Shown one piece after another: positions 35,024 through 46,476 of a stretch of DNA of 64,000 bases. The DNA is from Schizophyllum amplum (Eukaryota; Basidiomycota; Agaricomycetes; Agaricales; Schizophyllaceae): contig VDMD01000001.1 of assembly GCA_007026445.1 (NCBI GenBank), positions 3,906,001 through 3,970,000 on the forward strand, written 5' to 3'. The position numbers were made by a program, and so were the translations under genes. Positions within the stretch are counted from its first letter, which is position 1. Each line of letters begins with the position of its first letter. The notes beneath the pieces were generated by a model. It was not told the origin of the DNA. It searched no databases and was given only the letters and a program-made list of their open reading frames with translations.

Positions 35024-36986
35024 AGCGCGTAGTGCGTCAGGATCTCCGTCGTCTGCAGCCCAACGCTGTGGCATGAGGATCAAGAAGTTCACTGTAAGTA
35101 ATGATACGGATTCATTTGTATTAGTAGTTGTCAGTATCAGCGTACTAGGCGTTCGTTGAGCTCCGACATCGCCAAAATAACAGGAACCGGGTCAGGCATG
35201 ATAATATTCCAACCTGCAGTATACGACTCACCTGGCATGATCAGCTACACGGTCTGGATCAGATGTTATAATAATATTGACCGCAGTATCAGGGCGGGTA
35301 AGGCGCCACAAGCGGGGATCAGGTTCATACGGGACGGGTTAGCCGTATCCGGCCTGACGGTCCTTATAAGGGCGACCCGGCCGGGCCAGGTCTTACTGTA
35401 CTTATACGGCTGGTCCGCTCGCTTAATATTTACTGGCTGCAGGCCTCACAGCATTCTCTTGGATAGAATAGTAAGCCAAAATCATATATTGATACTACCT
35501 AAGTTACATGACGAATGATACACGCAATGTCTACTACCTGCGTCCCCGCGCGCTATTATGCAAGCGAGCTAATGAGTCAATGGCGCGCCGCGCAGCCAGT
35601 CTCCGAGTCCGCGCTGCGGGCAGCACATCTCCTGGCCGTCGAGGACATCATGACATGAGTGATATGTGCATAGGGGATGGGAGAGCGATTGGGGCACCGC
35701 TAGAGAGCGAGTCCTGTATGATGTTAGAAAGGGCGGCAAAGAGGTCGAGACAGGAGTCACGACGAGCTCCGGGTACGCACTGAGAAGGATCGCATTGTGG
35801 CAAGGGTGCCCGGTATGACTGAGTGAGAGCCTCGGATGTGTTCGCAGCGCGCGCGTATATGCGAGACAACACTAAAGTTGTGGTCGACGGCTTCCGCGTC
35901 GCCTTGAAGCCAAGGGACACTGCATATATGGGCTTCGTTAGTAGCTAAGCGCTAGGACGAGCACGCAAGATGTAGATCGTACTTCTCATTATTTAGATAA
36001 AAGGCGCCGGTAGTAGCTGTGTAGTCGGATGAGTACGACACGTATATTCAGTTGTTTCGCGCGCACCAGCTGTCGTAGTCGCCCCCACCGTGGCCGCAGT
36101 GGTCGGCGGAGTGATAGCGTCGGTGGAGATGGCGTCAAAGAGGCCGCCGCCCATAGCCTGTCTCTTCCGCGTCATGTGGGCGTGGGCATCGCGCTGGTCG
36201 ATAGCCGGTTTGTCGTTCCGGGGCAAAGAGCGTAGGGTATGCGTGGGGTAAGATGCGAGTATAGGAGCGTAATGTTCCCGGCGACAACGGGGCGACGGGA
36301 ACGAGCGCGCTCAGCGCCAACGTCTGACCACGGGAGATGGAAGTAGAATACAAGATGCAAACGAAGGAAGGGCGCGCGGATGACGACGTCATCTTGTTGT
36401 TTCTTATTTGGCTGATCGGCCACCCAATATCGTCTAAGTACTGACATTCACTGCCTCTACGCAACTAACCTCACACGCTTATTCATTACCATTTGCCGCG
36501 CTATGTTGTATGCCCGCCTTTATTCATGTCTACCTACATCGAAGACAACCTATCCCCCCTTGGTAGTCTTCGGAGGCGTCGTATCTGTGCTCATCTTCCT
36601 CTGCAGCGCGCTCTACAGCTACATACAAGTACTAATCTACAGATAGGTACGGGCCTTGTACATAGGGATATGCAAAGTATTTTTCGGACAGAGCATTGCG
36701 AGCATCAACGCTCGTTTGGCGGCTTAGGTCACCAGATCTTAACATTGCATAGCAAATGAGATGCTTGAGCAACCCTTACTACAGAAAATCAACTGAGGAG
36801 GCCGCAGTCGTATACGGCAGTATAAGCGGACTGGCTTGCATATCCTGCCTTATACGCCGCCACCCGGGCTGACGCACCATATAAGCGCCCGGGCAGCGCA
36901 TCCTGCCTGATCAGCAGGCGGGCCGCCGTATCAGTACTGATAATGTTCGGCCCGAACTGCCCGACCTGATAATCACGGTCAGGACT
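35024..36986. other. Gene-poor region with dispersed short repeats
   Basis: No gene could be supported over almost 2 kb. Two parts, about 35190-35460 and 36800-36986, share a style of short motifs (GTATCAG, CTGATAA, CTTATAC, GGTCAGG) found in both orientations. This would fit the ends of a decayed DNA transposon, but I could not align them into clear terminal repeats. The open frame in 35648-35920 has no recognisable product. Confidence 0.35.
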
Positions 36987-37946
36987 GATACACTGCCAGA
37001 GGCAAGCTTGCGGTGCGCCCGTGAACTGAAAAATCTGCGGGCAGACTACGGTCTGCCCACGGTTTAACCGTAGTCTGCCCGCGGGGAGCTTGTAAACCGA
37101 GCATCAATCCTGCTCTCGGGCGCACCGAGGGGAGCTTGCAGTCTGCCCGCAAGGCCGGAGAAACGGTGGGTCTCCCCTCGGGCAGCCCGTAAACTGGGCC
37201 CAGGCTGGGCCGGTAAACTCGATCAACACGTATGATTTCAGCTTGACTTCATACTTTTTTCTCTAAGTCCTTTGACTGCGAGGCGGCATGGCTGCCCACC
37301 CGTCGGTCTCTCGGCGACCTGTGCGTATAAGTGTCGTTTGCATACACCTCCTCGACACTTCTGTGGCCCATCACAGCCAACAGACACGTCCCACTCAGCG
37401 TCGATTCGCCGTTAACGTCGGTGACTGTTTTTGTCAACGGTGCGTTGCATTGCAACTGAGTCTCTACAATATGCTGACCTTGTCAAGTAGAGTCTCTACA
37501 CGTGTGAATAGCGTAATGCATCCCTTTGTTATGCTGAGAATCCAATGCGCCTTTAGAGACGTGGTCGCGCCGGACGCGAGCAACGCGCTGCAGGACGACG
37601 CATACCCCGACCCTCCCAGTGCACCCTTTGCCTCCAGCGCTACATGCCCCCTAAATTCTATGAATCTATATATATGCTTGCAATGAATGAGGTTTCCCTT
37701 CTCAACGAAGCCGACGCCGCACGACGCTGCGACCGACGATTGAACCTGGATTGAACAGTGCTGGCATTGATCTACGTATGTCCACATTTGGGTAGTATTT
37801 GCGATCCACGAGCGCGGATGATGATCAAAATTGATGCTCAGCTTGCAAGCTCCCCGCGGGCAGCTTGCGGTGAAACCGAAGGCAACTCACGGGGAAACTG
37901 TAAACATTCCCCTCGGGCGCACCGTAAGTTGATGGCCAGCTGTGTA
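36987..37946 (+). repeat. Left arm of a 960-bp inverted repeat
   Basis: This arm is the reverse complement of 37982-38941 with one substitution noticed (near 37481) and no gap: every paired position sums to 75928. Its outer start (TACACTGCC...CTTGCGGTGCGCCCG) and the reverse complement of its inner end (TACACAGCTGGCC...CTTACGGTGCGCCCG) resemble each other, as do CTGCCCGCGGGGAGCTTG blocks further in. Each arm therefore looks like a small DNA transposon with its own terminal inverted repeats of some 130 bp, bordered by TA. The open frames inside lack any transposase signature. Confidence 0.85.
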
Positions 37947-37981
37947 CTGTTCCTGTTATTTTGGCGATGGAGTAATGATGA
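37947..37981. other. 35-bp spacer at the centre of the inverted repeat
   Basis: Unique sequence (starting CTGTTCCTGTTATTTTGG) separates the two arms. It is the only part of the 1,955-bp structure that does not pair with the other side. Confidence 0.85.
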
Positions 37982-38941
37982 TACACAGCTGGCCATCAAC
38001 TTACGGTGCGCCCGAGGGGAATGTTTACAGTTTCCCCGTGAGTTGCCTTCGGTTTCACCGCAAGCTGCCCGCGGGGAGCTTGCAAGCTGAGCATCAATTT
38101 TGATCATCATCCGCGCTCGTGGATCGCAAATACTACCCAAATGTGGACATACGTAGATCAATGCCAGCACTGTTCAATCCAGGTTCAATCGTCGGTCGCA
38201 GCGTCGTGCGGCGTCGGCTTCGTTGAGAAGGGAAACCTCATTCATTGCAAGCATATATATAGATTCATAGAATTTAGGGGGCATGTAGCGCTGGAGGCAA
38301 AGGGTGCACTGGGAGGGTCGGGGTATGCGTCGTCCTGCAGCGCGTTGCTCGCGTCCGGCGCGACCACGTCTCTAAAGGCGCATTGGATTCTCAGCATAAC
38401 AAAGGGATGCATTACGCTATTCACACGTGTAGAGACTCTACTTAACAAGGTCAGCATATTGTAGAGACTCAGTTGCAATGCAACGCACCGTTGACAAAAA
38501 CAGTCACCGACGTTAACGGCGAATCGACGCTGAGTGGGACGTGTCTGTTGGCTGTGATGGGCCACAGAAGTGTCGAGGAGGTGTATGCAAACGACACTTA
38601 TACGCACAGGTCGCCGAGAGACCGACGGGTGGGCAGCCATGCCGCCTCGCAGTCAAAGGACTTAGAGAAAAAAGTATGAAGTCAAGCTGAAATCATACGT
38701 GTTGATCGAGTTTACCGGCCCAGCCTGGGCCCAGTTTACGGGCTGCCCGAGGGGAGACCCACCGTTTCTCCGGCCTTGCGGGCAGACTGCAAGCTCCCCT
38801 CGGTGCGCCCGAGAGCAGGATTGATGCTCGGTTTACAAGCTCCCCGCGGGCAGACTACGGTTAAACCGTGGGCAGACCGTAGTCTGCCCGCAGATTTTTC
38901 AGTTCACGGGCGCACCGCAAGCTTGCCTCTGGCAGTGTATC
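37982..38941 (-). repeat. Right arm of a 960-bp inverted repeat
   Basis: Reverse complement of 36987-37946. The match stops sharply at 38941: the next base pair outward fails, and the flanks 36960-36986 and 38942-38970 are unrelated. Perfect register over 960 bp means the duplication is very recent or kept alike by gene conversion. Confidence 0.85.
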
Positions 38942-39506
38942 GTACGTCGGAGTACTTGTCTCCTGAGTCCGGAAGAGACGAGACCTTCGGGACAGTTGCA
39001 GTAGAAGCCATGAGCGCTTGTGTTCTCGACGTATACAAGCGTTCGACGGCGTAGAGCGGGAAGTTATGTCGAGCAACTGTACCCCAAAGTGAGCGCACGA
39101 GCTGACAAGACCGGGATAATTGGTCTTCCAGCGAGCGCCGTCGCCAATTGTAATGTCGTGCGCGAGGTCGAATTGAAGCCCGAAGAATCATCCGGCATAT
39201 ACTCAGGAGAACGGCGTGCACGTAGTTCTTCCGAAATGCACCAGAGCGAGAGAATGTGCAAGAGGAAGGCGGGTGATCGGGTTGACAAGCAGGTGCGGAT
39301 ATCCTACCCCTTTATATGTGCATTGATCACGCAACCTGCACAGACACGATTCTTTATGTGAAGAGGAGCTGGCGGACGAGAGTGGACTCCCCGAGCATGG
39401 GACGAAGAGGGCTCGAGGAGTCGGCTACCCCGCTCAGGCCGGTTTCGAGAAGCGGCGGATAGAGGACATGATTGTGGTAGATTACAAGAATTAGATGATT
39501 CGAACG
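38942..39506. other. Gap between the inverted repeat and the dienoyl-CoA isomerase gene
   Basis: No gene recognised. Open stretches are short and without family features. The end next to 39507 holds the 3' region of the isomerase gene. Confidence 0.4.
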
Positions 39507-40833
39507 CTACAGCTTCGCTTTCTTGTTCATTGGCGCAAACTGAGGAGCACGCTTCGTCTGCTTCGATACCAAGCTTTCCGCAATGTCCTGTACATGCACA
39601 TCAGTTCACGATCGCGGCCACATAACAATAATAAAGACCTTCGTCTGCAGCATCGCGCTGTTCCATATTACCGTGTAGTCCAAGCTAACGTCAACGCTGG
39701 GCAGGACTTGCTCAGCTCCGGCGCACAGGAAGAATAAAGCAGAACGTACGAGTTGTCCCGCGCGTGGTTGAGTAGACGTTTCGTGCCGGAAACCGCGACA
39801 GGCGACTTCTCAACTATCGTCTTGGCCAGGTCAAGCGCGGCCGAGATCACTTCAGCGCGACTTCCTAGTTATTCAGGGTCATATGAGTGAGCAGGATGCG
39901 CGGGGGATCAAGGTTGGAAAGCGTACCGGGAACTACACGAGACACGAGACCCAGCTGAAGAGCCTCTTGCGCAGAGAAAGGACGCGTGCTGTACGCGAGC
40001 TCGCGCGCGAGAGACTGGTTGCCCGTGATCTTGGGCAGGTATGCGAGCGTGCCGATATCAGCCGCTAGCCCGACGTCAACTTCCTGCGATGAGTGTAAGC
40101 ACCCGTCTTTGCGATTGATGACAGAGGCATGCCGCTGAGGTGTACAACAAGTCAGAATGACGAACACACCTTGATGCTGAAGCTCGCGTCCGCCGCTGCG
40201 TAGCGTACGTCGCACATAGACGCGATGTCGACGCCCAGGCCGATGACATGGCCATGCAGAGCAGCGATGACGGGGAAGTGGCACCGCTCCGTGGCCCGGA
40301 TAGCCGCCTGGAATGTGCGGATGTAATCGTGGACGTCGTGCGCGGCGCGCGCGCTGTCCGTGCTGCCCTCGGTGCTGAGAACAGATGCTGCAGATTTGAC
40401 TGAAGACGGTATACGATGTGCAGGAGTGGTGTTTCAGGTAATTGAGGGGACGTGGGCCAATGGACTGACGGTGAGCAGGAAGTGTACAAGGTCAATGGTA
40501 ACACGCACTGTCGAGCCCAGCGGTGAACATCTTGTCCAGCGCGGAAGCCAGTACGGCGCAGCGTACGTCTGCCGTAGAAGAGGCGCGCAAGTCATCGAAG
40601 ACTTTCCCGAATGACCGCCAGAATCTGCGATGGGGGCGTCAGCGGCAGAGAGCTGTTCGGACAGCGACAACACGTACTGCTCAGAGAACGCGTTCACGGG
40701 CTTCCTGCCAGGTCATGAGCCTTCGGGCACATTATGGGGCAGCGATATAGTTGTACCTTCGCAGCTCGACAAGATACACATGCGGGTGCGGTTCGGACAC
40801 CTTGATCCATTCGGTGGAGAATGAGTCTGCCAT
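39507..40833 (-). CDS. ECH1: Delta3,5-Delta2,4-dienoyl-CoA isomerase (peroxisomal)
   Basis: Enoyl-CoA hydratase/isomerase family enzyme that shifts double bonds so that odd-positioned unsaturated fatty acids can pass beta-oxidation. Reading eight exons gives about 286 residues, from MADSFSTEWIKVSEP (ATG 40833) to TAG 39509-39507. Evidence: RKPVNAFSEQFW near the start, then TAGLDIKSA and FPVIAALHGHVIGLGVDIA (oxyanion region). CDVRYAAADASFSIK is followed across an intron by EVDVGLAADIGTLAYLPKI, the family hallmark carrying the acidic catalytic residues. The last exons end in NKKAKL, and AKL is a functional type 1 peroxisomal signal. Several introns are in-phase or nearly so, and the gene is easily split into false fragments. 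Confidence 0.85.
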
Positions 40834-41749
40834 TGTGCGGCGGAAGGGGCAAGGAGGAAGACGGGGAGATAGAAGGCGGTTACGCGAACTTTATACTGGG
40901 AAACGTCTCAGCCTTCAGATACGCTTGACCACGACTTCGCTGATCGTGCAAGCTGAATGAAGCGGTTTGGGCAGTGATGGAGTCCGGTTAGCTTGCTGGA
41001 CAGTGGATAGCGCCGGTAAGAGTGAACTCCCCGAGCGATATCTCGAGCAAGATAAACACTGAGAGCTGCAGATTAAGGCAAGACGTGGGTAAGAGGGAGT
41101 GTAGCTGCAAGTGTCCGACGAAAGTTCAGGACAAGGCAGGGAAGCGCGCATGATTGTCCGGTCCGGGAACCGAGGTCGCCGATCGGAGCCAAATTTAAAT
41201 ATGTTTCTTCCGTGGGTAACCCCACAGAAGGGAGTGGGAAGCTCGCTAGTGATACGCAAGGCTAAGCATGTAAGGTGGGAGTCTAAGTAGTATGGTAGCG
41301 ACTCAAATGTAGGGCAAACAAAAGGACGTGTGTGGCGGCCCGAGGGGAGAAGAGGTATATGTGTAAGGGAGGGAGGATGTGTGAGGTGCAGCAGAGACGA
41401 TAGAGCAGCAGTGTGGAAAGGGGAAGGAAAGCGGAGTGCGAGGGAGGGAGAGGGCAAGGCGACCTCAGCGAGGTTCGACTCGCGTTCGGGAACGGCCGAG
41501 CTCTCGCCGTTTACGTCACGTGCTGTAACCCTAACCCTAGAACCTACAGGCGTGGGAAGAAACAAATTCCGCGCAAAGTCACGTGGACAGCTTTTGAGCG
41601 AGCACCCTGATTAATGGGGAGCAAGCTCCCCAACAAGCTCCCCAATCATTGACCGTCCCCACGTGCAATGAGAGGTTGATGAGAGGTCTCGGGGCCCGGG
41701 CTCCATGCAAAGACGTCGCCGAACAAAAAAGAATTCAACGGGAAGTTCA
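40834..41749. other. Gap between ECH1 and tRNA-Gly
   Basis: No protein gene was recognised. It contains a short telomere-like run (TAACCCTAACCCTAG at 41526-41540) and a small GGGGAGC/GCTCCCC inverted motif at 41616-41643. The purine-rich stretch 41340-41460 has low complexity. Confidence 0.45.
41526..41540 (+). repeat. Short interstitial telomere-like repeat
   Basis: TAACCCTAACCCTAG is two and a half units of the fungal telomere repeat. It is too short to mark a chromosome end. It could be a binding site for a telomere-repeat-like factor or chance. Confidence 0.5.
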
Positions 41750-41832
41750 TGCATTAAGGGGGAATCGAACCCCCGGCGGGTCGAGACAACACTCGATGGC
41801 AACGACCCAGGTTACCACTACCCCATTAATGC
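41750..41832 (-). tRNA. tRNA-Gly (anticodon GCC) with a 12-nt intron
   Basis: On the minus strand the arms are: acceptor GCATTAA (41832-41826) pairing with TTAATGC (41757-41751); a D arm containing TAGTGGTAA; an anticodon stem GGTCG/CGACC (41807-41803 and 41783-41779); and a T arm GGGGG-TTCGATT-CCCCC. The loop reads TT-GCC-A, so the anticodon is GCC (41800-41798). A 12-nt intron (41796-41785) follows the base after the anticodon, the canonical place. The discriminator base is A (41750). The internal B box GGTTCGATTCC is complete. Confidence 0.92.
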
Positions 41833-42394
41833 CTGAATACCGCAAGTAGAGGCGCTAAGTAACCCATCCCGCAGGGCTGAGCCGTGCTTGAGTCAGCCTT
41901 TAGTCAGCCTTCAAGTTCTACTCGTCGTAAAGCTGCAAAGTCTGCTGCCACATTGCTACTGTAAGTTGACTGTAAAAGTATAAAACGTGGAAGTTCAAAT
42001 TGGAGACGGTGAAGTCGCGATTGACGCCGGCCGGCCCGCGGCGACTCAACAGGGGTGGGACTCGGAGACTTCTCGTCGCGTCACGGGGAGCGCCCTTCTT
42101 TGACTTCGAATCGGAACTGCTACTTACGTCTTTCTTCAACTTTGTGATCCCACTTTCCATCGCCACTGCAGCAGGTATTGAACGTACGTGGAGAGCAAAA
42201 CAAGAATGACTCGGATCGATGATGCCTGCAATATAAGTACTCTCTTGCTAGAGTAGCTTCGGCGACCGTGACGAGCTCGAGCTCTCACCCCCGCTGGTGC
42301 TCGCGCCCTACTAGTCTCTTCGGCATCGCATGCCAGCAGTGCATCTGGGAATTTTTCACGTCACACTTTGTCCTGAACCACTACCATCGCCAGC
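41833..42394. other. Gap between tRNA-Gly and PEBP gene 1
   Basis: No gene recognised. By position it holds the tRNA upstream region and the promoter of the PEBP gene. A short CTCGAGCTCG-like palindrome lies near 42274. Confidence 0.4.
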
Positions 42395-43439
42395 ATGCGT
42401 CTCGCAACGATTCTTCTGTCCTGCCTACTAACGATCGCTGCCGCTCGCGGGACGCATCGGCTGTTCGACGTCGACGGAGACCATAAACTGCACACTGCAC
42501 TGGTGACGCGCGCCGACAAGGCGACAACGAACTCTGTGCGCGAGGCCTTCTACGCAGCGAAGGTCGTACCGGATGTCCTACCCTCATTTGACCCGACGCT
42601 GCTCCTGAACGTCAACTTCACGAACTCTGGCTTGGAAGACCCGAGCGTCACTGTCGAGCCGGGAGTGCTGCTCACGCGCAACCGTGCGTCGACCCGCGAG
42701 CCGCCCGTGCATATGATGTCCCTCTGATATTCTGCTCCCAGAGACCAAGTTCATCCCCGAGTTCTCCATCAGCAACATCACCGAGGATGACGGTGAGCCC
42801 ATTTCTATGTGCATATGCAAGACATATTCCGAAGTACGCCCAGGAGAGAAGACCTACGTTGTCGTCCAGGTCGACCCCGATGCCCACACCCCGCAAAATC
42901 CGGACGTGGCACAAGTGCGCCATTTGCTGGGTGGCAACTATACCACGGACGGGACGGCGGCAACCGGCCTTGCGCTCAGAAACAGTAGTGTTGCCGTCAG
43001 TGAATGGATGCGCCCAAGCCCCCCGGCTGGGAGCGATCCTCATCGGTAAGCGTCATCGTCACGCTTCATCCCTCCTCGTGCTCCGTCAAATCCTGCTTGA
43101 CATCCACGCCCTTACCTTCCGCACCGTCGCCATTTACAGTCCGCATCATGAGCCTCACTTCATCTTGAGTACCCGTCAAACCCACGTCCAACCGACCACA
43201 TGCCCGTCTAGTCTGATCGACTACATGCCCATCTGATCCCCTACACATCCAGCTACGTGATCCTGCTCTACGCGCAACCCGACAACTTCTCCGCCGCTTC
43301 CATCGCGCCGCTGGTCCCGGTCAACGCCTCGTCATCCCCTCTCCACTTCAATCTCTCCGAATTTGCGCAAGCGACTGGTCTCGGGCTGCCTGTGGCGGGG
43401 ACGTACTTCCTGACGGGGCCGGATGCGGCCAGCGCGTAG
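42395..43439 (+). CDS. Secreted PEBP-like protein 1
   Basis: The phosphatidylethanolamine-binding protein fold binds anionic ligands; secreted fungal members have no settled function. Four exons close in frame (42395-42683, 42742-42792, 42844-43045, 43253-43439), giving 242 residues. A signal peptide is visible (MRLATILLSCLLTIAAARG). Family motifs: VVPDVLPSFDPTLLLNVNF, VVVQVDPDAHTPQNP, VRHLLGGNY, SEWMRPSPPAGSDPHRYVIL (the ligand-pocket region) and a final GTYFLTGPDA. Several N-glycosylation sites (NFT, NYT, NSS) fit secretion. Intron 3 is 207 nt, much longer than the others. Tail-to-tail paralogue of the next gene. Confidence 0.87.
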
Positions 43440-43858
43440 AGGTATATATTCTTGCTCAGAGAGAACATGTGAAGACGGGCAGTCGTAAGTACGAATAATG
43501 TGGAATCAGAACTTGGATTACTATTGTCGCTAGCATAAGGCATCGCGGCGCGGGTCGAAACGTCCCAAGTCTTTCAACAGCGCATACCTTGCGCCATGCC
43601 GTCGCCTATATAACTTTCGTTGTCACAGGGGGGAGGGACGGCGAACAGGAAAACCGCAAAGGGCGGGGTTGCTTGTAGCAGTGGAATAGGAAAGGCTCCG
43701 CGGCATTACTTTTGAATTATTACCTGGGACGCCCAAAGATCGCGCCTTCTGCCAGGTACCAATACATACGTACGATACCCCAAGACCTACTATGAATCCG
43801 CGCGACATAACGATATCTGTCCGACTACCAGTGTCCACACGTCCTGTCTATGCTCCCT
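43440..43858. other. Shared 3' interval of the two PEBP genes
   Basis: These 419 bp lie between two convergent stop codons. No gene is seen. Both 3' untranslated regions must lie here and may overlap. Confidence 0.4.
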
Positions 43859-44853
43859 CTATGCATCCGGGGCCGTCAGGAAATACGTTCCCGCCACTGG
43901 CATCCCGAGGCCAGTCGCCTCCGTGAACTCAGTGAGGTTGAAGTTGAGGATAGAGGACGAGGAGTTGTAGAACGGCGCGACGGATTCGGCGGTGAAGTTT
44001 TCGGGCTGCGGATAGAGGAGGACGATGTAGCTGAGGGGAGGGAGGTGGTCAGACAGCCGTTCAATATGAACTTAAGATGACGCGTATGGGCTCGCGAGGA
44101 ATGTGGTCAGGTAGCAAGCGTGCGGATGACGAAGTAGGATATAAAGGACCAAACGGGCGTGCTTCTGCTCTAGGAAAGACCAGAACACTCACCGATGGGG
44201 GTCGCTCCCAGCTGGGGGGTTCGGGCGCACCCAGTCACCGATGGGGACACTGATATTCTTGAGCAGAAGGTCCGATTCCACCTCTACGTCCGCGGTGTAG
44301 TTGGTGCCCATATAGTGGCGGATCTGAGACGCCCAAGGGTCCTGCGGAGTAGGCGCATCGGGGTCGATCTGAATAATCACGTAGGTCTGCTCTGCTGCTG
44401 GTTATGAATCAGAACAAGGCGGTCAAGCGTTTTAAATAACGTAGTGCGCTCACCATCACTCTCGGTGAAGTTGCTGATGGAGAACTGGGGCATGTACTTG
44501 GTCTCTGTAAGCGTAGATTAGGTGGACAAGGAGTAAGTAGGATTGAGAAGGTTAGGCTTACGGTTATGTGTGAGTAGCACACCTGGCTCGATGATCACGG
44601 TCGGGTAGTCCAGTTCGGGGTTTGTGAAGTTGACCTTCAGCATGCGCGTCGGCTCGAACGAGGGCAGGATGTCCGGTACGATCTTCGCTGCGTAGAAGGC
44701 CGCGCGCACCCAATCCGTCGCCGCGGTGCCCGCGGTGCTGGCGCGAGTCACTAGCCCGGCATTCGGTGGCTGGAATTCAGCTCGGTGCTGGACTCCGCGA
44801 GCGCCAGAGATTGCAAGGAGGCAAGATGAAGCGAAGACTGTGGTGAGGCGCAT
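43859..44853 (-). CDS. Secreted PEBP-like protein 2
   Basis: Paralogue of the neighbour at 42395-43439 in inverted orientation, with the same exon plan: the first exon splits after LLTHN in the same phase. A signal peptide is visible (MRLTTVFASSCLLAISGARG). Motifs are KIVPDILPSFEPTRMLKVNF, IIQIDPDAPTPQDPWASQI, RHYMGTNYT, GDWVRPNPPAGSDPHRYIVL and the end GTYFLTAPDA, with stop TAG 43861-43859. The canonical DPDAPTP is kept here, whereas copy 1 has DPDAHTP, so copy 1 has diverged more at the ligand loop. A local inverted duplication explains the pair. Confidence 0.87.
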
Positions 44854-45246
44854 GATAATGATGTTGGTGGTGTTAGTAGAACAACTTCCTGGACAGACTT
44901 ATGTAGTCTCGAAGTAGGTAGTCGTTCCGCGGATGCGCAACCGGCATGCGAAATGCATCCCTGGCACGTTGCACAGCGGGCACCGGTATGCTGCATACGG
45001 CTGCGTGAAGCGAATTTGGCCACCAGTGTTTCAATAGACATTACCAATTTTCACCGCCCTTCTGCTCGCCGACGAGGTCCAGCGCCCGGCGCCATTGCCA
45101 TCGAACGTGGGACGGCCACGAGAGTGGAACTTGAGTCCGGCCCGCCATCACACATGGTCCGACAGGGGTGGGAAAGCCCTCGTCACGGCGGGTCACGACT
45201 CACGACGACGCGCCTATCGCGCCCGTGCACCTTTCCTCCACCAACG
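44854..45246. other. Shared upstream interval of PEBP gene 2 and SNX3
   Basis: These 393 bp lie between divergent starts. No gene, repeat or clear motif was recognised. Confidence 0.35.
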
Positions 45247-46251
45247 ATGACGACCGTTTCCCCCTTCGCGCGCAGCAGCGCCTTCGACGACGTCCGCGTC
45301 GGCGGGCGTGAGCAGACTGTGCGTTCCTCAGGCTATGATTTGCGCCCAGCCGGGGCTCCCGCGTGCGGCTCGCGGCCGATATCTCTCTCATCCCGGATAT
45401 ATACCTGCCACGCCTCTCTCTGCCCACGCTATACCCACGCGCTTCCATCTATCCTTATGCGCTGAATCTATCCTCATGCACTACATCTACTCTCATGCGT
45501 TGCATCGACTCTCATGCTGTCATGCCTCTCCGCCAGGTCATGACTGACTAATGCGTTCTGCAGATTGAGGAGATGTATTCCGTGCCCGAGAGCTTCTTGG
45601 AGATTGAGGTGCGCAACCCGCAGACGCATGGTGAGTGCGTACTCTACATGTTCAGGAATACGTGGGCTAAAGGGATGTCGTGCAGGTTTCGGACGCAAGA
45701 TGTATACCGACTATGAGATAGTGTGCAAGGTGAGCCTCGAAAGTCTATTGGCACCACCGTCTCCCCCTCCTTCCATTATCCCCACAAACCACATTTATGA
45801 CCATACGCAACCGCTATACAACCGTGACACCTGCCTACCGATCATGATCTCTGCGCGTCATGCGGTCCTCACATCCTGCAAATGACTGAGCGCCTGGTTG
45901 CAGACGAACATACCCGCATTCAAGCTACGGCACTCCCTCGTGCGCCGCCGCTACTCTGACTTCGAAGCCTTCCGTGATATCCTCGAGCGCGAGAGCACGC
46001 GCGTGAACATCCCTCCACTGCCGGGGAAGGTCTTCACGAACCGGTTCTCGGATGAGGTGATCGAGCAACGGCGCGAGGGCTTGGAGCGGTTCTTGAGCAT
46101 CGTGGCTGGACATCCATTGCTGCAGGTGAGCGCATCCCTTCCTATTACCGCGGGATCATACGCCTATACTGACGGGTCATTACAGACAGGCAGCAAGGTG
46201 CTTTGTGCGTTCTTGCAAGACCCGGCTTGGGAGAAGTCTCAGTGGATATAA
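45247..46251 (+). CDS. SNX3: Sorting nexin 3 (PX-domain retromer adaptor)
   Basis: SNX3/Grd19 binds phosphatidylinositol 3-phosphate on early endosomes and recruits cargo to retromer. Five exons close in frame (45247-45318, 45564-45630, 45686-45729, 45904-46125, 46186-46251), giving 156 residues, the usual size. It is almost entirely the PX domain: [53 protein letters not shown] with the lipid-binding [47 protein letters not shown] and an end ...EKSQWI. Intron 1 is 245 nt and carries repeated CTCATGC phrases, in contrast to introns of about 50 nt elsewhere. Confidence 0.92.
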
Positions 46252-46476
46252 GCTTTCTGCTTCTTCGTCGGTACCGACTGGCCCGGCGCCTTTCCCTCTT
46301 CCTGTTGTCACCCTTTCATTGTTATCTTGCATTGTATCCCGCATTACCGTTGTATGGATTCATCTTTATTCGTGACTCTTTCTTACCCAAGATGGACCAT
46401 ACGAGAATGCTGGTATGCCTAAGCGAAGGCCAATAAGTGAAAGGGTACGAATGTACTGATCCCCGAATGTTGATCC

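Noticed and set aside
37249..37686. Two overlapping open frames repeated in both palindrome arms as possible genes
   Set aside because: They are duplicated only because the arms are. Neither shows a transposase motif, sensible composition or splice signals.
41526..41540. Chromosome end
   Set aside because: Only two and a half telomere units, with ordinary genes on both sides.
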